Part shown: in pieces, positions 1-6,483 of the stretch
Position numbering within the stretch: the stretch's first letter is position 1
Layout: the number at the start of each line of letters is the position of its first letter
From: Myxococcales bacterium
Lineage (GTDB): Bacteria > Myxococcota_A > Polyangia > Polyangiales > JADJMO01
Direction: 5' to 3'
DNA length: 16,279 bases
NCBI GenBank assembly: GCA_021783935.1
Contig: JAJXTK010000049.1
Coordinates: 1 to 16,279, forward strand
Program-made: the position numbers and the translations under genes
The notes under the pieces: model-generated
Database searches by the model: none
What the model was told of the DNA's origin: nothing
Seen by the model: the letters and a program-made list of their open reading frames with translations, nothing else

Positions 1-75
1 ATCGACGGCGAGCCGGTCGGCGCGCTCCCGCTCGAGGCGCGCGTGCAGGCCGGCGCGGTGCGCATGCTGGTCTGA
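1..75 (+). CDS. C-terminal end of a probable diacylglycerol/lipid kinase (partial)
   Basis: Only the last 24 codons are in the window; they end in TGA. The peptide begins IDGEPVGALPLE and finishes GAVRMLV. This resembles the C-terminal strand of the DagK/YegS lipid kinase family, where a DGE motif is followed by a short strand and a closing pattern like pGalrvlv. In that family the enzyme phosphorylates a lipid such as diacylglycerol at the inner membrane, using ATP. The assignment rests on a very short tail, so the family is likely but not certain; the catalytic part lies outside the window. Confidence 0.5.
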   Translation: MDGEPVGALPLEARVQAGAVRMLV

Positions 76-78
76 GCT

Positions 79-278
79 TCACTGCGCCGGGGCGACGGAC
101 GTCGCGGGCTCGCTCGCAGGCGCGCGAAGGCGACGAGCGTGACGAGCGCCGCGCCGCCCATGACGAGCGCGAGGCTCGGCTCCCACCCCCTGGGCGCCGT
201 CGAGCGAGCCGAGGACCATGGCGGGCTGCGTCATCCCCGCCAGCCGAGGCCCGACGCGAACGCAGCACAGGGGCTCAC
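79..278 (-). pseudogene. Broken N-terminal fragment of a YeeE/YedE-type (DUF6691) membrane protein gene
   Basis: Read on the minus strand from a GTG at 278 preceded by GGAGGGG, the sequence gives pieces of one protein in shifted frames: CAAFASGLG, then LAGMTQPAMVLGSLDGAQG, then WEPSLALVMGGAALVTLVAF. Joined, they match the start of DUF6691 proteins, which carry a GMtdPakVLgFLDvaG-WdPSLalVMGGA pattern and belong to the YeeE/YedE thiosulfate/sulfur transporter group. One base is missing near 257-262 and one G is extra in the G-run at 186-190. The second shift restores the original frame. Homology stops after roughly 55 residues, whereas the family runs to about 140, so the gene is truncated as well as frameshifted. 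In the original frame there is no stop before the left edge; a third shift would end it at the TGA at 79. A sequencing error could explain the indels but not the missing C-terminal half. Confidence 0.6.
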
Positions 279-434
279 CTCGCCCCTCCGAGGAGGTGGT
301 GATGCACGAAAGCCCTCGAAATTGGGACGCGCATGCGTTGCTTGCCGGCAACGAACCGTTGTCGAGACCTCGGCGCCCGATGGGTCATCTTCTCCACGCC
401 GGCACCCGAACGGTGCCCTGCCAAGGAGAACGTC

Positions 435-962
435 ATGGCCCGCGAGAAATGGAACTTCGACCCCACGCACTCTTCGATCGACTTCGTCGTCCGCCACATG
501 GTGGTCTCGAAGGTGCGCGGCCGCTTCACCAAGTGGTCCGGCGCGGTGGAGTTCGACCCGGCGAGCTACGCGGACTCGACGGTCGAGGTCTCCATCGAGG
601 TCGACAGCATCGACACGCACGAGGCCCAGCGCGACGGCCACCTCAAGTCGGCCGACTTCTTCGACGTCGCGAGCCACCCGAAGATGACCTTCAAGGGCAA
701 GAAGGTCGCCGGCAGCGGCAGCGACCTGAAGATCACCGGAGACCTCACCATCCGCGGCACCACGCGCGAGGTCACGCTGAACGCCGAGTACCTCGGCACC
801 GGGAAGGACCCTTGGGGCGGCACTCGCGCGGGCTTCAGCGCGAAGACCTCGATCGAGCGCGAGGACTTCGGCCTCACCTGGAACGCCGCGCTCGAGACGG
901 GCGGCGTGCTGGTCGGCAAGAGGGTCGACATCGAGATCGACGTCGAGCTCGTGAAGGCCTGA
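435..962 (+). CDS. YceI-family lipocalin-like protein
   Basis: This is a complete 175-residue YceI-domain protein. The family folds as a lipocalin-like beta-barrel that binds polyisoprenoid or other amphipathic lipids and is often linked to stress or electron-transfer functions. Visible family signatures are FDPTHSSIDFVVRHM at the N-terminus, then FDVASHPKMTF, LTIRGTTREVTL and FGLTWNAALETGGVLVG. The ATG at 435 is chosen because AAGGAG (423-428) lies 6 nt before it and the domain begins at once; the frame stays open further upstream without homology. There is no signal peptide, so it is predicted cytoplasmic, unlike periplasmic E. coli YceI. A 6-bp hairpin (CGTTGC/GCAACG, about 336-353) lies upstream. 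The neighbouring DUF6691 remnant is divergent; YceI genes are sometimes found near such sulfur-transport genes, but that link is inference. Confidence 0.92.
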   Translation: MAREKWNFDPTHSSIDFVVRHMVVSKVRGRFTKWSGAVEFDPASYADSTVEVSIEVDSIDTHEAQRDGHLKSADFFDVASHPKMTFKGKKVAGSGSDLKITGDLTIRGTTREVTLNAEYLGTGKDPWGGTRAGFSAKTSIEREDFGLTWNAALETGGVLVGKRVDIEIDVELVKA

Positions 963-1046
963 ACGCGCCGCGGTCGGAAGGATAGCGCTACTGCCCCGAG
1001 TCTGGCCGGCGGCCCCTCGAACGGCCCTTCCCCCGCAGTGCGATCT

Positions 1047-1084
1047 CGGGAGACCTCCCGGGAATGACGAGCGCGGTGCGGGAG
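1047..1084. terminator. Possible stem-loop between convergent genes
   Basis: Between the YceI stop and the EnvC-like stop, CGGGAG (1047-1052), CTCCCG (1055-1060) and CGGGAG (1079-1084) can pair in two alternative ways. No T-tract follows on either strand, so it is at best a weak or Rho-assisted terminator for the two converging genes. The rest of 963-1104 shows no gene. Confidence 0.22.
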
Positions 1085-1104
1085 AAGGGAGTCGAGGCCG
1101 GAGC

Positions 1105-2103
1105 TCAGAGGCCCAGCCACGCGGCCGGCGCGAGCCGCTCGCTGCCGTGGCGGATCTCGAAGTAGAGGGCGGTCGGTCCGCCCGGCTCGCCGCCGACGGT
1201 TCCGAGGCGATCGCCGGCCGAGAGCTGATCGCCGACCTTCACGTCGATCGACGCGAGGTTGCCGCTCACGGTGTAGTACTTGTCGCCGTGATCGACGATC
1301 ACGAGCTTGCCATAGGTGCCGTAGAGATCGGCGAAGGCGACGCGACCCGGGTGCACCGCGCGCACGACGGTGCCGGGCGCCGCCTTCAGCTCGACGCCGG
1401 GGCCCCCTTCGCGCGTCGTCGCCTTCACCTCGGCTTGCCCCGCGAGGGGGAACGCGAGCCGCCCCTTGCGCGTGCGGAACGCGCCGACGTCGCCGTCCGT
1501 GCCGATCTTGCCGGTCGGCCCGTAGACGACGATGTCGCTCGTGCCCGCGCTCTCCGTGGACGCCGGGGCCGAGGTCGCGAACGCGCGCTCGAAGGCCGCG
1601 CTGCGCCGCTTCTCTTCGTCGATGGCCGAGCGCGCGGCCTCGACGAGCTGCTTCTTCTCGGCGAGGTCCGTGCGCTCGCGATCCAGCCGCTCGAGCGAGC
1701 CCGCCAGCGCGACGCCGCGCGTGGCGAGGCGTGACCCCTCGGCCAGATCGGCGGAGATGGCGCGCTTGAGGCTCTCGAGCCGCTGCGCGTGCTCGACGAA
1801 CGCCGAGAAGCCCCCGCCCAGCGGCAACAGGCCCGCCCGCGTGAGGCGATAGAGCAGCCGGCCGCGCACGCGCGTGCGCTGCGAGAGCAGCTCGCGCCGC
1901 GGGCCGATCGCAGAGAGCTCGAGGCGCTCGGCCGCGACCTCTTTGTCGAGCGCGGCGAGGCGCGCGTCCATGTCGGCGACCGCGGTCGGCGAGGAGATCG
2001 CGACCCCGGGCGCATCGCCCGCGGAGGCGAGCCCGACGGTCGTGAGCAAGCCGATCGCGACGGCGAGGTGCTTGGGTCGGAGGTTCACGATCGGGCCCCT
2101 CAT
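1105..2103 (-). CDS. envC: EnvC-like murein hydrolase activator with degenerate LytM (M23) domain
   Basis: This 332-residue protein has an N-terminal signal peptide (hydrophobic about 11-28, cleavage likely after ASA), a charged coiled-coil segment (about 45-175) and a C-terminal LytM/M23 domain (about 211-332). Fold signatures are present: AAPGTVVRAVHPGRVAFAD, YGKLVIVDHGDKYYT and GGPTALYFEIRHGSERLAPAAWL. The zinc ligands of active M23 peptidases are gone: no HxGxD motif (VELKA instead), the YxHL histidine is replaced (SGNL) and LHFEI reads LYFEI. That is the pattern of EnvC, which activates periplasmic peptidoglycan amidases instead of cutting the wall itself. It is the third gene after ftsE and ftsX, starting 16 bp past the ftsX stop, which supports an FtsEX partner role. 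The ATG at 2103 lacks a clear ribosome site; a GTG at 2088 preceded by AGGGG at 7 nt is a good alternative start. Confidence 0.88.
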   Translation of the reverse strand: MRGPIVNLRPKHLAVAIGLLTTVGLASAGDAPGVAISSPTAVADMDARLAALDKEVAAERLELSAIGPRRELLSQRTRVRGRLLYRLTRAGLLPLGGGFSAFVEHAQRLESLKRAISADLAEGSRLATRGVALAGSLERLDRERTDLAEKKQLVEAARSAIDEEKRRSAAFERAFATSAPASTESAGTSDIVVYGPTGKIGTDGDVGAFRTRKGRLAFPLAGQAEVKATTREGGPGVELKAAPGTVVRAVHPGRVAFADLYGTYGKLVIVDHGDKYYTVSGNLASIDVKVGDQLSAGDRLGTVGGEPGGPTALYFEIRHGSERLAPAAWLGL

Positions 2104-2119
2104 CGTCGTGGAGAGCGCG

Positions 2120-2989
2120 TCAGACGGCGGTGAGCTTGCGCAGGCCGAGCGCGCCGCCGAGCGCGCCGAGCAGCCCGCCGGTGGCGATCATCGCCGCGAT
2201 CACGGGCAGCGGCAGGAACGCCGGATCGAGGCCGAGCAGGCCGCTCAGATCGCCGTCCGCGTGCGCCTTCACCGTGAAGAAGAGCAGCGCGAGGATCGCC
2301 AGCGCGGTCGCGGAGCCGATGGCGCCCTGGAAGACCCCTTCGAGCACGTAGGGCGTGCGCACGAAGCCGTCGGAGGCGCCGACCAGGCGCAGCACCTCGA
2401 CCTCGGTGCGCCTTCTGGTGAGCGCGAGCCGCATCGTGGAGGCGACCACCGCGAGCACCGCGCCGAACACGATCAGCGCGAGCGCGCCGGCCGCGATCGT
2501 GCCTCCTTGCAGGAGCGAGCCGAGGCGCGCCGTCCAGGTGCCGTAGGTCTCGACGCCGTCGACCGCCGGGAGCTGGCCGAGCTTGTTGACCATCGCCTGC
2601 ACCTCGGCCTCGGGCACCTCGGGGGCGACATCGACCTCGATCGACGCGGGGAAGGCGTCCTGCGGCAGCGCCTTCAGCGTCGGATCGGCGACGCCGAGGG
2701 CCGCGTTGCGCGCGTCGATCGGCGAGAGGTAGCGCACCTCGCGCACCCCCTCGGTCTGCTTGAGCGCGGAGACCAGCGCCTCGACCTGCTGCGGCGGCGC
2801 GCCGTCCTTGAGGTAGACCGACGCACGACCGATGCGCCCCCAGCGCTCCTTCAGGTCGTGCAGGTTGACCACGACCAGCAGCGCCGCGCCGAGGCACACG
2901 AACGCGACCGCGAGGCTCACCACGCTCAACGCGTGGAGGCGCCACTCGGCGTACAGACCTCGCTTCGCTCGCTCCAGGCTTCCGGCCAT
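2120..2989 (-). CDS. ftsX: Cell division protein FtsX (ABC transporter permease-like)
   Basis: This 289-residue inner-membrane protein has the FtsX layout. A first membrane helix lies at about 20-42. The extracytoplasmic domain (about 45-160) contains ASVYLKDG, VREVRYLSP and an AVDGVETYG segment. Three C-terminal helices follow (about 165-190, 215-240, 258-285). The cytoplasmic segment RRRTEVEVLRLVGASDGFVRTPYVLEG is the typical FtsX/MacB permease motif that contacts the ATPase. FtsX relays FtsE's ATP cycle to periplasmic activators such as EnvC. It lies between ftsE (39-bp gap) and the EnvC-like gene (16-bp gap), so the three genes form an operon. The ATG at 2989 has GGAG 7 nt upstream. Confidence 0.94.
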   Translation of the reverse strand: MAGSLERAKRGLYAEWRLHALSVVSLAVAFVCLGAALLVVVNLHDLKERWGRIGRASVYLKDGAPPQQVEALVSALKQTEGVREVRYLSPIDARNAALGVADPTLKALPQDAFPASIEVDVAPEVPEAEVQAMVNKLGQLPAVDGVETYGTWTARLGSLLQGGTIAAGALALIVFGAVLAVVASTMRLALTRRRTEVEVLRLVGASDGFVRTPYVLEGVFQGAIGSATALAILALLFFTVKAHADGDLSGLLGLDPAFLPLPVIAAMIATGGLLGALGGALGLRKLTAV

Positions 2990-3028
2990 CTCGACGCTCC
3001 GTGCGCTCGTACCAACGACAAGCAGAAA

Positions 3029-3922
3029 TCAGCTCACGCGCCTCAGCCGGCGCTCCTCACGCGCGTGCCGCGGCGGGCGCGCCCCGACCGGCTCCGCGTC
3101 CGCCTCGTCGCCGTCGACGTAGCTCGGTGCGGGCTCCGCGTAGGCCGCGAGCCCGGCGTGCACGTCGGTGACGCGCCCCTCGTCGAGCACCAGGATGCGG
3201 CGCGGCCGCACGTCGAGCAGCGTGCGATCGTGCGTGGCGAAGAGCACGGTGGTGCCCGACGCGTGGATCTCCTCGAAGAGCCCGAGGATGTCGAGCGCGA
3301 GCGCCGGATCGAGGTTCCCGGTCGGCTCGTCGGCGAGCACCATCGCCGGCTCGCCGACGATCGCACGCGCGATCGCCAAGCGCTGCTGCTCGCCCCCCGA
3401 GAGCACCCCCGCGCGATCGCCGCCGCGCCCTGCGAGGCCGACGCGCTCGAGCGCCACGGCGACGCGCTGGCGGATCAGGCGCGAGGAGAGCCCGAGCACC
3501 TCGAGCGCGATCGCGACGTTCTCGGAGACGGTCCAGCTCGGGACGATCTTGAAGTCCTGAAAGACGATGCCGAGGTTGCGCCGCAGAAACGGCACGCTCT
3601 CGTCGGTGAGGCGCGCGATGTCGCGGCCGCAGAAGAGGATGCGCCCGTCGTCGACGGTCTCGGCGCGGTAGACGAGCTTGAGCATCGTGCTCTTGCCGGC
3701 GCCGGAGGGGCCCGTGACGAAGACGAATTCGCCGCGCTCGATGAGCAGCTCGACGCCTCGCAGCACGTGGAGATCGCCGCCGCTCGGCTGGCGATAGACC
3801 TTCTGCACGTCGTCGAAGACGAGGACGGGCTTCTTGGCGGAGAAGTCTCCACCCCGGAGCGCGTCGCGCGATCCGGCGCGGAGGAACGGGGTCAGCGGTG
3901 CTCGTCCGCCTGCGTGCGCCAT
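3029..3922 (-). CDS. ftsE: Cell division ATP-binding protein FtsE
   Basis: A 297-residue ABC ATPase with every expected motif: Walker A GPSGAGKST (71-79), Q-loop glutamine in VFQDFKI (Q122), signature LSGGEQQR (174-181), Walker B MVLADEP (194-200), D-loop GNLD and H-loop histidine H231. The sequence LGIVFQDFKIVPSWTVSENV is characteristic of FtsE. FtsE hydrolyses ATP under the inner membrane and works with FtsX to control wall hydrolysis at the division septum. It heads the ftsE-ftsX-envC operon. It is longer than the roughly 220-230 residues usual for FtsE: about 32 extra residues at the N-terminus and a C-terminal tail of about 40 residues, acidic then basic. The ATG at 3922 (preceded in frame by GTG at 3925) is the only Met before the domain; no Shine-Dalgarno is visible, so the N-terminal extension is uncertain. 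Confidence 0.94.
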   Translation of the reverse strand: MAHAGGRAPLTPFLRAGSRDALRGGDFSAKKPVLVFDDVQKVYRQPSGGDLHVLRGVELLIERGEFVFVTGPSGAGKSTMLKLVYRAETVDDGRILFCGRDIARLTDESVPFLRRNLGIVFQDFKIVPSWTVSENVAIALEVLGLSSRLIRQRVAVALERVGLAGRGGDRAGVLSGGEQQRLAIARAIVGEPAMVLADEPTGNLDPALALDILGLFEEIHASGTTVLFATHDRTLLDVRPRRILVLDEGRVTDVHAGLAAYAEPAPSYVDGDEADAEPVGARPPRHAREERRLRRVS

Positions 3923-4004
3923 CACGCACGGGTTAACGAAGCGGGGGGGGTCGGGCCAAATTTTGCGAAGGCTGGAGTTCGCCCGGCGGCCCGGGCCTTC
4001 CAGT

Positions 4005-4250
4005 GGAGCTGCAGACGCACGCGCCGCGCCCGACGCTCCGCGATGCCGGGCAGCTCCCCGCGCCGTCGCAGCGCGCCGCCACCGTCGCGAGACCGCTCGT
4101 CGCGTCGCTGCTGCCGGCGCGGCAAGGCGTCGTCGGACAGGCGCAGGCGTCCCGTCGCACGCCATCGCAAGCGCCGCCGCACGCGCTCGCATCAGCCGCG
4201 CACGCCGTCCGTCCGCCGTGCGGCGCGCCGCTCACCGGTGAGCAGGTCCC
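4005..4250 (-). pseudogene. Remnant of a myxobacterial Cys-rich repeat protein
   Basis: In one minus-strand frame about 80 residues read GTCSPVSGAPHGG, ACGGACDGVRRDACACP, TPCRAG, GLATVAARCDGAGSCPA and then VGRGACVC. This is a recognisable repeat of surface or exported Cys-rich proteins common in Myxococcota, with typical segments CGGtCDG, CraasC and LaatCDGaGsCPa. Several cysteines expected at fixed places are replaced (for example RAGSSDATSG and SVGRGACV), the frame upstream has no homology, and it stops at 3933 a short way past the repeat. I therefore read it as a decaying fragment rather than a gene. It sits just upstream of ftsE on the same strand, and no function is inferred. Confidence 0.5.
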
Positions 4251-4537
4251 CCCCGAGGCCGGCCACGTCGCAGGCCTCGCGAGCCGGATTTGGAGCAGTG
4301 GTGCGAGGCGGCTCGGGGCCCGGGTCGGCGCCGAGCACGCCCCCTCACGACCCACGCCCGCGCGGTCGGGTCGGCGACCGGCTCGTGCACATGGGCGTGC
4401 CCGTGGAGGGCGTCGGCAAGTCCAAGCGCGCCGACGCCGAGGTCGACGACACGCAGGCTGCGTCGTCACCCGGTCCGGAGCACGCCGCGCCCGGGCCGCT
4501 CACGCGACGTCGGCGCGACGAGACGACGCGGCGGCAC
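4251..4537. other. Gene-free stretch
   Basis: Together with the Cys-rich remnant this forms the roughly 630-bp gap between ftsE and the beta-helix lipoprotein gene. Open frames cross it on both strands, but none gives a recognisable protein and none has a convincing start. An AT-richer patch next to a run of eight Gs (about 3932-3966) lies just upstream of ftsE and may hold its promoter, but I could not define clear -35 and -10 elements. Confidence 0.4.
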
Positions 4538-4543
4538 TACGCT
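4538..4543 (+). promoter_or_regulatory. Candidate -10 element (TACGCT) for a leaderless mRNA
   Basis: TACGCT fits the TANNNT form of a sigma-70 type -10 box and ends exactly 6 nt before the ATG at 4550. Transcription would then start at or next to the A of the start codon. There is no Shine-Dalgarno sequence. No good -35 hexamer is visible. The same spacing recurs before the genes at 13336 and 14046. Confidence 0.45.
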
Positions 4544-4549
4544 TCGTCG

Positions 4550-6388
4550 ATGTCCCGCCCCGGCGTGCTGCTGCTGGTCCCGCTCCTCGCGGGCGCCTGC
4601 TCTGGCGCATCCACTCGAGCCGCCGATGACGGCGGCGCGTCGATCCCCGCCGACGCGGCCGCTGACACGGCCTCCGACACGCTCCCCGACGCGCTCTTTT
4701 CGGTCGAGGACGCGCCCGTCGATGCCGACTCGGCGCCTCCCGCCTGCGCGGCTGGCTGGCTGCGCTGCGGCGGCACGTGCATCGATCCGCAGTCCGACGC
4801 CGCAAACTGCGGCGCATGCGAGGTCACGTGCCCCGCCGCGAGCAGCTGCGCGGCCGGCCGGTGCGCGAGCGGCCCGTCGTGCGCCGGAGCGGCCTGTGTG
4901 ACGACGTCGGCGGCCTGCGCCGGGAGCACGACCGAGGCCGTGTTCGTCGCAGAGAGCGTCCCCACCGGGCCCCTCGCGACAGGCATCGCCGTCGACGTCT
5001 CGGTCACGTTCGCGAACTGCGGAGCGCGCACGTGGACGGCCGCCGCGGCGGGCGCAACGACGGGGTTCAAGCTCGGCGCACAGGCCCCGCAAGACAACGC
5101 GACGTGGGGAATGGGCCGCGTCGCGCTTCCGGCCGACGTTCCGCCCAATGGCGCCGTCCGAGTGCCCTTCACCATCCAGGCGCCAACGACCCCCGGCGCG
5201 TACGCGTTCTCGTGGGAGATCCTGAACGAGGGGGTCGCGTGGATCCCCGCGGCGAGCCCGGTCACGACGTTCGAAGTCACAGCGCCTGCGAATGACGTGA
5301 CCCTCTGCCCGGGCGTCACGGCCGACGCGAGCGGCGGGTCCGGCGCGGCTGGCGCCATCCAACAGTGCATCGACGCGACGCCGAGCGGTGGCACCCTCGC
5401 GCTCCCTGCCGGCAGCTACCGAATCGACGCACAGCTTCAGCTCGCGCGACCCATCACCCTCACGACTGCGGGTCTCGCGACGAGCACTGGAACCTGCCTC
5501 GACGCCGGCGTGTCGTGCGCAATGCTGCAGGCCGCGCCCGATCTCGACGTCGCCAACGGCATGCTCGCCGTCTCGGCGACCGACCACGTCGCGATCGACC
5601 ACCTCGTGCTCGACGGCAACCGCAGCGCGCGGCTCGGGGGCGCCGCGGCGGCGAAGTGCGCGGCCGGCAACAATCGAAATGGCTTCAACGCCATGAACGG
5701 CGGAGGTGCGGACTCCTCGTTCACCTACTCGGCGTCGATCCACGCGCTCTGCGGTACGGGCTTCGAGTGGCGCGGCGATCGCGCGACCATCACCCACTCT
5801 GTGTTCCGCGACAACGGCGAGAACGCAGTCAAGAACATGTGGTCTGACGGCCTCACGCTCCTCCAGTCGGACGGCGCGAATGTGAGCGGCAATCGCTTCG
5901 AGAACAACAGCGACGTGTCGTTCATCTGCGGCGGCGCGCGCGCGGCGACGTTCAAGGACAATCGGCTGACGCAGTCGACGCAAGTGTCGTTCGCCGGCTT
6001 CATGATGGACAACTTCAACGGCGGCACCTCCGGCGACTTCACCGGCACCACCGCGTCGGGCTTCGTCGTCGACTGCACCTCGCTTCTCTGCCACTTCGGC
6101 ATCGAGATCGGCCCGCACCCCTGGTATCTGAGCGCCAATACGATCGGCGGCACCGTGACCGGAATGACCGTCACCGGGGCGCGACAGGGGTTGAACGTCG
6201 AGGGGGGAGGCACCTCCGCCGCGCCCGTTCGCGTGTTCGGCAACGACGTGACCGGCTCGCCGACGAGCGCCACGTTCAACTGCGGCACGCGCTCGACCTC
6301 GAACCTGAACTTCTCGCCCGACTCCTTCGTCGATCGCGCCGGCGACACGACGCCGGCGACGAACGTCACCTGGCACGGGTGCCCGTAG
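4550..6388 (+). CDS. Lipoprotein with Cys-rich segment, NBR1-type FW domain and right-handed beta-helix
   Basis: This 612-residue protein begins with a lipoprotein signal (LLAGAC lipobox, lipidated Cys17), so it should be membrane-anchored outside the cytoplasm. Next come an Asp/Ala-rich linker (about 20-64) and a Cys-rich motif (66-105: CGGTCIDPQSDAANCGAC and similar) typical of Myxococcota surface proteins. Residues about 130-243 match an NBR1-like FW domain, with four conserved tryptophans (W162, W186, W222, W231) and the pattern VTFANCGARTW, PPNGAVRVPF, TPGAYAFSWEI. Residues about 262-612 form a pectate-lyase-like right-handed beta-helix, opening with AIQQCIDATPSGGTLALPAG and carrying Asn-rich turns (DGNRS, VSGNRFENNS, FKDNRLT). 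Such folds often bind or cleave polysaccharides; no catalytic triad could be assigned. The open frame extends far upstream only because it runs antisense to ftsE and ftsX; this ATG has the lipoprotein signal and a -10 hexamer directly before it. Confidence 0.88.
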   Translation: MSRPGVLLLVPLLAGACSGASTRAADDGGASIPADAAADTASDTLPDALFSVEDAPVDADSAPPACAAGWLRCGGTCIDPQSDAANCGACEVTCPAASSCAAGRCASGPSCAGAACVTTSAACAGSTTEAVFVAESVPTGPLATGIAVDVSVTFANCGARTWTAAAAGATTGFKLGAQAPQDNATWGMGRVALPADVPPNGAVRVPFTIQAPTTPGAYAFSWEILNEGVAWIPAASPVTTFEVTAPANDVTLCPGVTADASGGSGAAGAIQQCIDATPSGGTLALPAGSYRIDAQLQLARPITLTTAGLATSTGTCLDAGVSCAMLQAAPDLDVANGMLAVSATDHVAIDHLVLDGNRSARLGGAAAAKCAAGNNRNGFNAMNGGGADSSFTYSASIHALCGTGFEWRGDRATITHSVFRDNGENAVKNMWSDGLTLLQSDGANVSGNRFENNSDVSFICGGARAATFKDNRLTQSTQVSFAGFMMDNFNGGTSGDFTGTTASGFVVDCTSLLCHFGIEIGPHPWYLSANTIGGTVTGMTVTGARQGLNVEGGGTSAAPVRVFGNDVTGSPTSATFNCGTRSTSNLNFSPDSFVDRAGDTTPATNVTWHGCP

Positions 6389-6468
6389 GACGGCGGCGCG
6401 CCGGTGAAGGCGCCGTCGCCCCCGCAAGCACCGCCGCGCGCGCGGAGCTGGGGCTGCTCGCATCAGTG

Positions 6469-6474
6469 TAGGAT
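6469..6474 (+). promoter_or_regulatory. Candidate -10 element (TAGGAT)
   Basis: TAGGAT fits TANNNT and ends 9 nt before the ATG at 6484, so the transcript would have no leader or a leader of a few bases. The same bases contain AGGA, which could instead act as a weak ribosome site at 10 nt spacing, so the reading is ambiguous. No clear -35 is visible. Confidence 0.3.
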
Positions 6475-6483
6475 TCGACGACG

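Noticed and set aside
3923..4192. Upstream extension of ftsE to a start at 4192
   Set aside because: The added residues are Arg/Ala-rich and overlap the Cys-rich remnant in another frame; no FtsE homology starts there.
4230..4243. Perfect 14-bp palindrome GCTCACCGGTGAGC
   Set aside because: It falls inside the Cys-rich remnant and is explained by the codons for CSPVSG, so it is unlikely to be an operator.
1874..4549. Very long plus-strand open frame upstream of the beta-helix lipoprotein
   Set aside because: It runs antisense to envC, ftsX and ftsE and encodes Arg/Ala/Glu-rich, low-complexity sequence. Only the part from 4550 has a start, a signal and domains.
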